A stretch of DNA of 64,000 nt from JBKECF01 sp047974375 (lineage in GTDB: Bacteria; Bacillota; Clostridia; Lachnospirales; CAMZNU01): contig JBKECF010000036.1 of NCBI GenBank assembly GCA_047974375.1, forward strand, positions 1-64,000. Reading direction: 5' to 3'. Positions 36,375 to 45,259 of the stretch are shown here, piece after piece; position 1 is the first letter of the stretch; each line of letters starts with the position of its first letter. The notes under the pieces are model-generated. The model worked only from the letters and a program-made list of their open reading frames with translations, was not told the origin of the DNA and did no database searches. Position numbers and translations under genes: made by a program.

Positions 36375-37703
36375 ATGCAAAAAAATGTTATTTGGATCGT
36401 AACAGATCAACAAAGAGCTGAATCATTAAGTGTAAATGGCAGTGAAAATTCTAGTACGCCAAATATTGATGGATTAGCAAAAACAGGTATAAATTTTAAA
36501 TATGCGATTTCTGGAACTCCACTATGCTGTCCTTTTAGAGGTTCAATGTTAACAGGGATGTATCCGCACCATTGTGTGCCTGGTCATGAATACAGAATGG
36601 ATCCTAAGTTGCCGACTATTGCACATAGCTTTAATGAAAATGGTTATAATACATTTTATTTAGGTAAATGGCATGTTGATGGTGCTAAGGAATCTGAAGT
36701 AAGAGCTGGAACGCATTATGTTGAAAAGGAGCGTAGAGGCGGTTTTGTGTCTTGGTTGGGATATGAAAATAACAATGCGCAATATGATTGCTATTTACAT
36801 GGTCATAAAGAAAATGAAGAGATTCCAATGTTTAAACTAAAAGAATATGAAACAGATGCAATAACAAATATAATGGTTGATTATATTAAAGAACAATCGC
36901 AAAAGGAAATACCGTTTTTCGCTGTAATGTCTATACAGCCACCACACGATCCATATGTCGCACCAGCTGAGTTTCAAAGAGGTCATACACCGTCAAATAT
37001 TAAGTTTAGAGAAAATGTGCCTAATATAGATGAAGTAAGAAATCAAGCTAGGCAAGAATTATCGGGATATTATGCAATGGTTGAAAATATAGATTATAAT
37101 GTGGGTAGAATAGTGGATACATTAAATGAAATGAATATTATGGAGGATACGCACATTATTTATTTTAGTGACCATGGTGATATGCACGGTTCCCATGGAC
37201 AATTTAGAAAAACTACACCATATCAAGAGGCAGTCAATATTCCTTTTATAATTAGTGGAGAGAAAAGAGGAGCACATGTTGTAAAAAGACGTGTGGCAAA
37301 TATTGATAATATTGTAATAAATCATGTTGATATTGCACCAACAACTTTAGGGCTTTGCGGTATTGATGTACCAGAGCGTATGGAGGGCACAGACTATTCA
37401 TTTATACGATATACTGATAGTAAAAAAGGTGAAATACCTGAAAGTGCATATATGCAACAGGTTATTCCTACTTATCATTTTGATAGTATAAATAAACCTT
37501 GGCGTGGTGTTGTTACAGTAGACGGATATAAATATGTGTGTTTTGAAGAGATGGATTGGTTACTTTTTGATTTAAAAAAAGATCCATATGAGCAAATGAA
37601 CCTTGTTCATAATGAGAAATATAAAGATTTAAGAAATCGTTTAAACCAAATGACAAAAGATTGGGCTATTAAGACTGAGGACCGTTTTAAAGTACCAAAA
37701 TAA
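36375..37703 (+). CDS. Cys-type sulfatase (formylglycine-dependent)
   Basis: 442 residues from ATG 36375, which has TTAGGAGGTTTT in front; the same frame is open further upstream into the permease gene but that is not used. Metal-site Asp11 lies in IVTDQQRA, the catalytic C-C-P-F-R at 51-55, and YFSDHGDMHGSHG (about 261) has the second metal site. It has no signal peptide and so acts in the cytoplasm. It parallels the sulfatase at 6315 but is clearly a different subfamily member. It needs a formylglycine maturase encoded elsewhere. Probable role: desulfation of the sugar brought in by the 33304-36366 importer. Confidence 0.9.
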   Translation: MQKNVIWIVTDQQRAESLSVNGSENSSTPNIDGLAKTGINFKYAISGTPLCCPFRGSMLTGMYPHHCVPGHEYRMDPKLPTIAHSFNENGYNTFYLGKWHVDGAKESEVRAGTHYVEKERRGGFVSWLGYENNNAQYDCYLHGHKENEEIPMFKLKEYETDAITNIMVDYIKEQSQKEIPFFAVMSIQPPHDPYVAPAEFQRGHTPSNIKFRENVPNIDEVRNQARQELSGYYAMVENIDYNVGRIVDTLNEMNIMEDTHIIYFSDHGDMHGSHGQFRKTTPYQEAVNIPFIISGEKRGAHVVKRRVANIDNIVINHVDIAPTTLGLCGIDVPERMEGTDYSFIRYTDSKKGEIPESAYMQQVIPTYHFDSINKPWRGVVTVDGYKYVCFEEMDWLLFDLKKDPYEQMNLVHNEKYKDLRNRLNQMTKDWAIKTEDRFKVPK

Positions 37704-37782
37704 GTTAATATTACTTAAGTTCTTAAGAAAAAAATTGAAAATAGTAATAGGAAACCTTTTGTAGTATAATAAGGGCATTGGA

Positions 37783-37813
37783 ATGGGGGCTGTCTTGAAA
37801 AGACAGCCCCCAT
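37783..37813. terminator. Bidirectional stem-loop between the sulfatase operon and rpsR
   Basis: ATGGGGGCTGTCTT pairs with AAGACAGCCCCCAT around a 3-base loop, a very strong stem. It lies between converging genes and can end both transcripts; flanking T runs are short. Confidence 0.7.
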
Positions 37814-37824
37814 AATTATTGCTA

Positions 37825-38061
37825 TTAGTCTTGTACATAAGGTAACAACGAAATATGTCTAGCTCTTTTAATAGCTGTAGTCATTTTACGTTGGTGCTTA
37901 GCACAGTTGCCAGATACACGTCTAGGTAAAATTTTACCACGCTCAGAGATATATCTTCTTAATTTGTTTACGTCTTTGTAATCTATTGTTGTAGATTTGT
38001 CAGCACAGAAAGCACATACGCGTTTTCTTCTGTGACCGCCACGTCTTTTTTGATTTTGCAT
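37825..38061 (-). CDS. rpsR: Ribosomal protein S18
   Basis: 78 residues, standard. RRRKRVCAFC-like start (here HRRKRVCAFCADK), DYKDVNKLRRYISERGKILP and the basic end RARHISLLPYV are characteristic. Binds the 30S platform beside S6. Last gene of the conserved rpsF-ssb-rpsR order. ATG follows GTAAGGAGGAAAAC. The CxxC at 16-19 region retains one zinc-type Cys pair only partly (C16, C19, C53). Confidence 0.97.
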   Translation of the reverse strand: MQNQKRRGGHRRKRVCAFCADKSTTIDYKDVNKLRRYISERGKILPRRVSGNCAKHQRKMTTAIKRARHISLLPYVQD

Positions 38062-38081
38062 GTTTTCCTCCTTACATAATA

Positions 38082-38513
38082 TTAAAAAGGTAAATCATCA
38101 TCTGTTTCATTGCTTTGGGAAAAATCTTCTGGCATGTTATTTTCTACAGGTTTGCTTGGAGCGGACATAGGGCCGTGATTTGCTTCATAGCTCTTTTTGC
38201 TTTCTGCAAAGTGTTGTTCTTCAATAACAACGTCTGTAGAGTATCTTTTTTGACCGCTTTGGTCATCCCAAGAGTTAACACGAAGATTTCCAACAACAGA
38301 AACCATCATACCTTTTCTAAAATAATTGTTAGCAAATTCGCCAGACTTACCGAAAGCAACACAATTTATAAAGTCTGCATCTGGTTCGCCTTCACGTTTA
38401 AACCTTCTATTTACAGCAATTGAATATCTTGTAATTGCTAAAGGCTCACTTGAATTTGTGTATCTTATTTCTGGGTCTCTTGTTAGCCTACCCATTAAAA
38501 TTACTTTGTTCAT
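38082..38513 (-). CDS. ssb: Single-stranded DNA-binding protein
   Basis: 143 residues. OB-fold starting MNKVILMGRLTRDPEIRYT, with WDDQSGQKRYSTDVV, and the acidic tail ending DDDLPF that recruits repair and replication partners. Binds single-stranded DNA as a tetramer. Located between rpsF and rpsR as in most Firmicutes, 20 bases before rpsR. Confidence 0.97.
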   Translation of the reverse strand: MNKVILMGRLTRDPEIRYTNSSEPLAITRYSIAVNRRFKREGEPDADFINCVAFGKSGEFANNYFRKGMMVSVVGNLRVNSWDDQSGQKRYSTDVVIEEQHFAESKKSYEANHGPMSAPSKPVENNMPEDFSQSNETDDDLPF

Positions 38514-38599
38514 AAATACCTCCTATACAAATAAAAATAAAACTTATAAAGTCAGGGTTTTATTTTTACAGCCTTGCTTATTAAAGCAAAATGCATTAA

Positions 38600-38887
38600 T
38601 TAGGCATCTTTACGTATGATTAGGAAACGTAAAACGTTTTCCATAATACGAATACGATCTTCTATCTCTCTAGGAGCAGATGGTTCTGAATTAAATGATA
38701 TAAAGTAAAATACACCTTCAGTTTGCTTTTCAATTTCGTAAGCAAGTTTACGCTTACCCCATTCGTCAACAGAATCTACAGTACCACCAAATCTAGTGAT
38801 TAAACCTGTAACTGTGTCAAACTCATTCTTTAAACCGTCTGTGTCTAAAGTTGGGTTAAGAACTAATGTTAATTCGTAGTTGTTCAT
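38600..38887 (-). CDS. rpsF: Ribosomal protein S6
   Basis: 95 residues from ATG 38887, selected over the GTG at 38896 because AAGGAGGTG lies 8 bases upstream of the ATG. MNNYELTLVLNPTLD, GKRKLAYEI and FISFNSEP are family features. Pairs with S18 on the 30S subunit. The last gene region to ssb contains an 86-base gap. First gene of rpsF-ssb-rpsR. Confidence 0.96.
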   Translation of the reverse strand: MNNYELTLVLNPTLDTDGLKNEFDTVTGLITRFGGTVDSVDEWGKRKLAYEIEKQTEGVFYFISFNSEPSAPREIEDRIRIMENVLRFLIIRKDA

Positions 38888-38950
38888 TATATACACCTCC
38901 TTCTGGTCTTTGGCCCTTTGATTTCAAAGAGCAAGGATACAACTTTCAAA
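38888..38950 (-). promoter_or_regulatory. Possible S6:S18-binding leader of rpsF
   Basis: On the minus strand CTTTG-aaat-CAAAG (about 38914-38928) sits in a purine-rich leader directly before the rpsF ribosome site. Firmicute rpsF transcripts often carry a hairpin bound by S6:S18 for feedback control. I see the hairpin but not the full conserved bulge, so this is a weak assignment. Confidence 0.25.
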
Positions 38951-39163
38951 TAGTATCATACTTTTTTAATAATATCAAACTTTTTTTAAGAAATAGCCAA
39001 ATTTATAAAAAAACAATTTATAAAAATTAAGTTGTTTTTATTTTACTATTATTTAAAGAAAGTAGACATTAATTGGTATTATGAAAAATTTTCGTTTAAA
39101 GAAATGAATTTTTCTGGTAAAATTAGCATACAAATAATATAGTAATTGTAGATGGAGCTAACT

Positions 39164-40756
39164 ATGAATATATTAATAATTGATAAGGATGTAAAAAATA
39201 TAAATAATTTAAAACGTACAATAAAAGTGGAAAATAAAAAAATTGATGTAAAAGCTATCGATAAAGGCGTTTTAGAATTTTTAAAAAAAAATGAAGTAGA
39301 TATTATTTTTTTGGATATAAAATTTTTCGGTGCATACTCTACAAGCAAAGTAGAAGAGATACATATAAAGCATCCTCATATAGAGTTCATATATTTTGGA
39401 CTTATATCGGAAGTTACTTATATGCAAAAATGTATGGAAATAACAGGTGCTAGCTCATTGCTTAGGCCTTTAAAAACTAGGGAAATATTATCGGCCGTAC
39501 GTTATGCTACAAAAAGAATAATAAACAAAGGTGAAAGAGAAAAAACAGAGGCAACTACACAACAGGGAATAGAAAATGAATACGGGATCTTTAAAGAAAA
39601 GTTTTTTTCCACATTAATAAGAGGTATGATATGTAGAGAAAGTGAAATCTTTGAGGAATTGCAATTTCATAATTTAAAAGTAGGGAAGTCTTTTAGAATA
39701 GTAAATGTGAAGATAGATAATTTTAAAAAACTTATTTTAACAATGGAGAGCCAAGAAAAGTTCAGGCTATTGTATGAGATTAAACAACTATTTAAAGGGT
39801 ACCTTAATAGCGACAAAAATATTTATTTTTATAAAGACTTTACTTGTGTAACAGCAATTGTATCGGATTGCGAAAACCTTTTAGATCTTGTTAATACCTT
39901 AGAAAAATGTAATAAAATTATTCGAGAGAGTTTAGGTGTAAGCACATCAATGGGTATAGGCCGTGTATGCCATAAGTTGTCCGACATATATATTTCTTAT
40001 AATGAGGCAGAGTCGGCGTTAATTTACAGGTACTACTTGGGTGAGGGCTCTGTTTTACCTATTGAATTTTTAGAGTTTAAAACACCAGTGTATTATAAAT
40101 TTCCACATGAGCATGAACAAAAATTAATATATTCGGCTGGCATAGGTAACTACGAGTATAGTAGGGACTTACTAGGAAGAATTTTAGAACCATATAAAAC
40201 AACGGACTATGGGGCTACAGTATATCAAAAAATTGCCCTTAGAATTTTAATATCTATTAATAAATTTTGTGAAGAAAAATATATGGATTTAAGAGAAAGG
40301 TTCAACAGTATATTTAGTATGCAAGACGTTCTTAAGTTGAATAGTCTAGATGAAACATTTGAATATTTAGATGTTTTTTTGAGAAAATTTACTTTAGAAA
40401 TTCAAACTATGCGAGATGAGAGTAACAGAATATCTGTTGCAAAAGCAGAGGATTACATAAGATCACATTATTTCGATGACTTAAAACTAAATACATTATC
40501 GGAAGAAATAGGTGTTTCGCCGGAGTTTTTAAATAAAATATTTATGGAAATAAAAGAAAAAAGCATAAAAGACTTTATAACTGATGTAAGGTTGGAAATG
40601 GCAAAAAAAATAATGCGAGAAAGCCGTGAGGGTGATATTTCTGTAGCAAAAAAAGTAGGATATGCAGATGAAAAGTATTTTAGAAGTGTATTTCAACAAA
40701 ATGAAAAAATATCTACATCAGGTTATAGAAGTAAGTACGGGATTTATTATAATTAA
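39164..40756 (+). CDS. AraC-type response regulator upstream of the pyr genes
   Basis: 530 residues from ATG 39164 (ATGGAGCTAACT provides the ribosome site; the ATG at 39152 lies within it). The receiver domain is divergent: Asp51 in IIFLDIKFFG and Lys in LLRPLK are kept, but the acidic pocket reads DKD and the 'MP' after the Asp is lost. The middle (about 135-415) is a YesN-type region with GGDEF-like VSTSMGIGRVC...YNEAESAL. C-terminal AraC helix-turn-helix (about 430-530; LNTLSEEIGVSPEFLNKIFM, VAKKVGYADEKYFRSVFQQ). No kinase is adjacent. It ends 29 bases before pyrC, so it may be cotranscribed with pyrimidine genes, an unusual pairing. Confidence 0.85.
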   Translation: MNILIIDKDVKNINNLKRTIKVENKKIDVKAIDKGVLEFLKKNEVDIIFLDIKFFGAYSTSKVEEIHIKHPHIEFIYFGLISEVTYMQKCMEITGASSLLRPLKTREILSAVRYATKRIINKGEREKTEATTQQGIENEYGIFKEKFFSTLIRGMICRESEIFEELQFHNLKVGKSFRIVNVKIDNFKKLILTMESQEKFRLLYEIKQLFKGYLNSDKNIYFYKDFTCVTAIVSDCENLLDLVNTLEKCNKIIRESLGVSTSMGIGRVCHKLSDIYISYNEAESALIYRYYLGEGSVLPIEFLEFKTPVYYKFPHEHEQKLIYSAGIGNYEYSRDLLGRILEPYKTTDYGATVYQKIALRILISINKFCEEKYMDLRERFNSIFSMQDVLKLNSLDETFEYLDVFLRKFTLEIQTMRDESNRISVAKAEDYIRSHYFDDLKLNTLSEEIGVSPEFLNKIFMEIKEKSIKDFITDVRLEMAKKIMRESREGDISVAKKVGYADEKYFRSVFQQNEKISTSGYRSKYGIYYN

Positions 40757-40785
40757 CAGCAAAAAAATAATGAAGGGATAAAACT

Positions 40786-42072
40786 ATGTTATTAAAAAAT
40801 GGATATGTAATTGATGCAAAGAATAATGTGCAAGAGGTTATGGATGTTTATATTGAAAACAATATAATAAAGGAAATAGGGAAGAATTTAAATAAAAGTA
40901 ATTGCGAAATAATAGACTGTACGAATAAGTGGATTGTACCAGGGTTAATTGATTTACATGTACATTTGCGTGAACCGGGGTTTACTCATAAGGAGAACAT
41001 AAAAACAGGCACAAAAAGTGCTGCAGCTGGTGGAGTAACAACAATATGTGCAATGCCAAATACAAAACCTGTAATAGACAGCAGATTTTTAATGGAAGCT
41101 ATAAATTTAAAATTTGAAAAGGAAGCTGTAGTTAATGTATTGCAAATAGGAGCTATTACAAAAGGGCAAAATGGTGAAACTTTAACACCTATTGCTGATA
41201 TGAAGTTAGGTGGAGCATGTGGCATTAGCGAAGATGGTAAAACAGTAGTTAATAGTAAATTAATGAAAGATGCCCTAGAAATTTCTAAGGAATTAGATAT
41301 GCTGGTGCTATGCCATTGTGAAGATGATAACCTAAAAAATAATGGCGTAATAAATGAAGGCCTAGCAGCTGAAAAGTTTGATTTAATGGGAATAACAGAA
41401 GATACAGAGGACATAATTACGGCTAGAGATATTTTTCTAGGAAATGCATTACAATCACGTATACATATTTGCCATGTAAGCACCAAGGGAAGTGTAAACA
41501 TAATTAGGGAGAATAAACTTAAAAACCCAAACCTGACAGCAGAGGTTTGTCCACACCATTTTATTTTAACAGATAGAGATATTCAGGAGGATGATGGAGA
41601 TTATAAAATGAGCCCGCCTATTCGAGATATTACTAGTAAAAATGAAATAATAAAAGGTTTGCAAGATGGCACAATAGATTGTATAGCAACAGACCATGCA
41701 CCCCATCATTACAATGAAAAGCTAGGTGGATTTAAAAGGGCAGCGAATGGTATAGTTGGTCTTGAAACTTTAGTTCCTTTAACAATTACAGAATTAGTAA
41801 AAACTAATTTAATTACGCCTTTAGAATTTGTAGAAAAAACTTCATATAATCCAGCTAAAATCTTAAAATTAGATAAAGGAACTATTGAGGCAGGTAAGAT
41901 AGCAGATATAACGATAATAGATCCAAATAAAAAGTTCAGAATTAACAAAGATGAATTTTATTCTAAAAGCAGTAACACACCGTTTCATAATAAAGAAGTA
42001 TATGGAATGGTTGAATATACATTGGTTAATGGCAAAGTAGCCTATAGAAAGGGAGAAATATGTCAAAATTAA
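40786..42072 (+). CDS. pyrC: Dihydroorotase
   Basis: 428 residues, class I dihydroorotase. Metal ligands in DLHVHLREPGF (about 58-68), HCEDDNL, ICHVS and ATDHAPHH are all visible. Third step of UMP synthesis: closes carbamoyl-aspartate to dihydroorotate, in the cytosol. Ribosome site GAAGGGATAAA. It overlaps pyrF by 13 bases and heads pyrCFKDE; pyrB and the carbamoyl-phosphate synthase genes are not in the window. Confidence 0.95.
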   Translation: MLLKNGYVIDAKNNVQEVMDVYIENNIIKEIGKNLNKSNCEIIDCTNKWIVPGLIDLHVHLREPGFTHKENIKTGTKSAAAGGVTTICAMPNTKPVIDSRFLMEAINLKFEKEAVVNVLQIGAITKGQNGETLTPIADMKLGGACGISEDGKTVVNSKLMKDALEISKELDMLVLCHCEDDNLKNNGVINEGLAAEKFDLMGITEDTEDIITARDIFLGNALQSRIHICHVSTKGSVNIIRENKLKNPNLTAEVCPHHFILTDRDIQEDDGDYKMSPPIRDITSKNEIIKGLQDGTIDCIATDHAPHHYNEKLGGFKRAANGIVGLETLVPLTITELVKTNLITPLEFVEKTSYNPAKILKLDKGTIEAGKIADITIIDPNKKFRINKDEFYSKSSNTPFHNKEVYGMVEYTLVNGKVAYRKGEICQN

Positions 42073-42992
42073 TTATTGATACGCTTATTGAAAAAATTAA
42101 GGAAAAAGAAAATCCTACAGTAGTTGGGTTGGACCCGAAGCTTGAGTTTATTCCTAAATTAATTTTAGAAGAAAATTATGATTTATACGGAAAAAGTTTA
42201 AAGGGTGTAAGTCAAAGTTTTTTAAAGTATAACAAAATGATAATTGATGAAGTTTGTGATATTGTTCCATCCATTAAGCCACAAATTGCAATGTATGAAA
42301 AATATGGATATGAGGGGATTCGTGCCTATAAAGAAACCATAAGCTATGCAAAAGAAAAAGGAATGGTAGTAATAGCAGATATAAAGCGTGGAGATATTTC
42401 TACAACTCAAAAGGCATATGCTGATGCATATTTAGGTGCAATAGAAATTGATGGCGTAAAAGAGAGGGTTTTTGATGCAGACTTTGCAACAATTGCTCCC
42501 TATATGGGAACAGACTCTATAGAGCCTTGCCTTGAAGTTATGAAAGAAACTAATACAGGTATTTTTGTTTTAGTAAAAACTTCAAACCCAGGCAGTAAAG
42601 ATTTCCAAGATTTGTTAATAAATGGTAGTAAACTTTTTGAAGTAGTAGGTGACTATGTTGAAAAATGGGGTATGGATTTTATAGGCGAATATGGCTATAG
42701 CTCTGTAGGTGCTGTAGTAGGGGGTACTCACAAGGAAGAGTGCGCTATTTTAAGAAAAAGATTACAAAAAACTTTCTTTTTAATTCCTGGCTACGGTGCG
42801 CAAGGTGGAAAAGCTGAAGATATAGCGGCATGCTTTGATAAAAATGGGATAGGTGGCATAGTAAATAGTTCTAGGGGAATAATAGCTGCTTATAAACAAG
42901 AAAAATATAAAGATTTTGGCGAAGAAAATTTCCATAAGGCAGCAAGGGAAAGTGCTCTTTGTATGAAAAAAGATTTGTTGGGGTGTTTATGA
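42060..42992 (+). CDS. pyrF: Orotidine-5'-phosphate decarboxylase (type 2)
   Basis: 310 residues, the length of the type 2 subfamily. VGLDPKLEFIP opens the barrel, and the catalytic Lys-Asp network is in VIADIKRGDISTTQKAYADA (about 100-119). Later ligands: FVLVKTSNPGS and ILIPGYGAQGG-like FLIPGYGAQGGKAED. Final step of UMP synthesis. It starts inside the end of pyrC with GAAAGGGAGAAAT as ribosome site, and its stop overlaps the pyrK start (ATGA). Confidence 0.95.
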   Translation: MSKLIIDTLIEKIKEKENPTVVGLDPKLEFIPKLILEENYDLYGKSLKGVSQSFLKYNKMIIDEVCDIVPSIKPQIAMYEKYGYEGIRAYKETISYAKEKGMVVIADIKRGDISTTQKAYADAYLGAIEIDGVKERVFDADFATIAPYMGTDSIEPCLEVMKETNTGIFVLVKTSNPGSKDFQDLLINGSKLFEVVGDYVEKWGMDFIGEYGYSSVGAVVGGTHKEECAILRKRLQKTFFLIPGYGAQGGKAEDIAACFDKNGIGGIVNSSRGIIAAYKQEKYKDFGEENFHKAARESALCMKKDLLGCL

Positions 42993-43726
42993 AAAGATTA
43001 GAAAAGGGAGAAATAATTTCAAAAAATAAATTAACAGAAGATGTATATTCCCTAGAAATAGCCCTAAATGCAGAAGATGTAAAAGCTGGTCAGTTTTGTA
43101 GTATATACGTAAATAGTCCTAAGCATATTCTGCCAAGACCTATAAGTATAAGTGAGGCTACGGCAAATGCCATAGTAGTTGTTTTTCAAGTATTAGGTGA
43201 AGGAACAAAAATATTAAGCCAATGTAAAGTAGGCGATGTATTAAATATTCTTATACCCCTTGGCAATGGATACACAATTGAAAATAAAGTAAAAGTTGCA
43301 TTAGTAGGAGGTGGTATAGGTGTTCCACCTTTGGTACAACTGGAAAAAGAAATACTAAAAAGCATAAAAAATGTTGAAATTGACACTTACATAGGTTTCA
43401 GGTCAACACCTTTTTTAGATAATAAATTTACAAATGTGAATATAAGTACTGACGATGGTTCTGTAGGCTTTAAAGGGAATGTTTTGGAGTTATTAAAAAG
43501 TTCTGGTAAAACCTATGATATTATTTATGCTTGTGGCCCGCATATATTATTAAAAAATTTAGCAAAGTATGCAAATGAAAATAATATAAGTTGTCAAATT
43601 TCTATGGAAGAAAGAATGGCGTGTTCCATAGGTGCTTGTGTAGGTTGTGTTGTAAGTATAAATGGCGAGTATAAAAAGGTATGTGTAGATGGACCTGTAT
43701 TTAATTCTACGGAGGTGGATTTTTAA
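42989..43726 (+). CDS. pyrK: Dihydroorotate dehydrogenase electron-transfer subunit
   Basis: 245 residues from ATG 42989, which overlaps the pyrF stop as ATGA with TTGGGGTG upstream; longer starts run inside pyrF. FAD domain with RPISISEA, NAD-binding VALVGGGIGVPPLVQLEKE, and the [2Fe-2S] cluster Cys in MACSIGACVGCVVSI plus VCVDGPVF. It passes electrons from PyrD to NAD+, forming the class 1B heterotetramer with the next gene product. Stop overlaps the pyrD start (TAATG). Confidence 0.95.
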   Translation: MKRLEKGEIISKNKLTEDVYSLEIALNAEDVKAGQFCSIYVNSPKHILPRPISISEATANAIVVVFQVLGEGTKILSQCKVGDVLNILIPLGNGYTIENKVKVALVGGGIGVPPLVQLEKEILKSIKNVEIDTYIGFRSTPFLDNKFTNVNISTDDGSVGFKGNVLELLKSSGKTYDIIYACGPHILLKNLAKYANENNISCQISMEERMACSIGACVGCVVSINGEYKKVCVDGPVFNSTEVDF

Positions 43727-44616
43727 TGAAAGTAAATTTTTGTGGTATCGAATTTAAAAATCCTATAACAACTGCTTCAGGAACTTTTGGAAGTGGCATG
43801 GAATATGATGATTTTGTGGATTTAAATAAACTAGGTAGTATAACAGTAAAAGGAGTTTCAACAGAGCCGTGGACAGGAAATAAACCGTCACGTATAGCAG
43901 AAACCTATGGCGGTATGTTAAATTCTGTTGGGTTGCAAAATAAGGGCGTGGATTATTTTATAAATAATGACTTGCCTTTTTTAAAGAAGTACGACACAAA
44001 AGTAATAGTAAATTTATGTGGGCATACTGTAGAAGAATATGTAAGTGTTACTGAGAAAATAAGAGATGCTGATGTTGATATACTTGAATTAAATATATCT
44101 TGTCCAAATGTTAGTGCTGGTGGTATTACCTTTGGTATAAATGAAAAGGCAGTATTTGAAGTTGTATCTAAAGTGAAAAAAGTTGCAAAACAGCCTTTAG
44201 TTGTTAAGTTAAGCCCCAATGTATCAGACATAACAGCAATAGCTAAAGTAGCAGAAGAGGCAGGTGCTGATGGACTTTCTTTAATAAATACCCTTATTGG
44301 TATGAAGATAGATATTAAAAAAAGAAAAACAGTTTTAAACAATAGAATAGGTGGATTATCTGGCCCATGTATAAAGCCTGTGGCTTTAAATATGGTAAAT
44401 AAAGTTTACCATAGTGTAAATATACCTATAATAGGAATGGGCGGTGTTACCACTTACGAGGACGCAGTTGAATTTATAATGGCAGGTAGTACCTTGGTGG
44501 CAGTTGGTACAGCCAACTTTATAAATCCCTATGCAACTGTAGAAATAATAAATGGTTTAGAAAAATATTTAAAAGAAGAAAATACTAGCCTAGATGAAAT
44601 TCGTGGCATTATATAA
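43726..44616 (+). CDS. pyrD: Dihydroorotate dehydrogenase (NAD+), catalytic subunit, class 1B
   Basis: 296 residues. NPITTASGTFGSG, KPSRIAETYGGMLNSVGLQN and ELNISCPNVSAGG (with the catalytic Cys) are class 1B features; IIGMGGVTTYEDAVEFIMAG binds FMN phosphate. Oxidises dihydroorotate to orotate, with PyrK. Translation is coupled to pyrK. Confidence 0.95.
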   Translation: MKVNFCGIEFKNPITTASGTFGSGMEYDDFVDLNKLGSITVKGVSTEPWTGNKPSRIAETYGGMLNSVGLQNKGVDYFINNDLPFLKKYDTKVIVNLCGHTVEEYVSVTEKIRDADVDILELNISCPNVSAGGITFGINEKAVFEVVSKVKKVAKQPLVVKLSPNVSDITAIAKVAEEAGADGLSLINTLIGMKIDIKKRKTVLNNRIGGLSGPCIKPVALNMVNKVYHSVNIPIIGMGGVTTYEDAVEFIMAGSTLVAVGTANFINPYATVEIINGLEKYLKEENTSLDEIRGII

Positions 44617-44626
44617 AGGAGATAAT

Positions 44627-45208
44627 ATGATTACAGAAGAAAGAATTATTGAAATTTTAAAAGAAAGTGAAGTTTTATTAGAGGGACATTTTATTTTAAC
44701 AAGCGGTAAGCATAGTAGCCAGTATATGCAATGTGCAAGAATATTACAATATCCATGGTTTGCGGAAGAACTTGCATCTGTAATAGTAGAAAAATATAAA
44801 GATGATAAAATTGATGCTGTAATTGCACCTGCAGTGGGTGGAATTGTAATAGGTTATGAAATAGCACGACAACTAAAGGTAAATAACTATTTTACTGAAA
44901 GAGAAGATGGTAAAATGACTTTACGCCGTGGATTTAAAATTAAAAAGGGTGAAAGAGTATTGGTTGCTGAAGATGTAGTAACAACTGGAGGCTCTGTTAA
45001 AGAAGTTATTGAACTAGTTAAAGAACAAGGCGGGGAAGTAGTTGGAACTTGTGCCTTAGTTGATAGAAGTATGGGTAAAGCTGATTTTGGCACAAAATTT
45101 GTATCTGCATACAAGGCGAATGTTGTTGCCTACGAAGTAGATGATTGTCCATTGTGTAAGGAAGGTAAGTTAGAGGCCTATAAACCAGGTAGTAGAAGTT
45201 TAAAATAA
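44627..45208 (+). CDS. pyrE: Orotate phosphoribosyltransferase
   Basis: 193 residues from ATG 44627 with ATAAAGGAGATAAT upstream. The PRPP site is VLVAEDVVTTGGS (about 108-120); HFILTSGKHSSQYMQC and the TLRRGFKIKKGERV loop are typical. Attaches ribose-phosphate to orotate. It has a C-terminal Cys pair (CPLC) as in the clostridial type. Last gene of the pyr cluster, followed by a terminator. Confidence 0.95.
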   Translation: MITEERIIEILKESEVLLEGHFILTSGKHSSQYMQCARILQYPWFAEELASVIVEKYKDDKIDAVIAPAVGGIVIGYEIARQLKVNNYFTEREDGKMTLRRGFKIKKGERVLVAEDVVTTGGSVKEVIELVKEQGGEVVGTCALVDRSMGKADFGTKFVSAYKANVVAYEVDDCPLCKEGKLEAYKPGSRSLK

Positions 45209-45212
45209 ATAT

Positions 45213-45258
45213 AAAAAATGAGCTCTTGGGAATGATAGCATTTACCAAGGCTCATTTT
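45213..45258. terminator. Bidirectional intrinsic terminator between pyrE and mtnN
   Basis: AAAAATGAGC-tCTTGG pairs with CCAAG-GCTCATTTTT across 45215-45255, with A and T runs on the two flanks, so it can end transcripts from both converging genes. Confidence 0.8.
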
Positions 45259-45259
45259 T

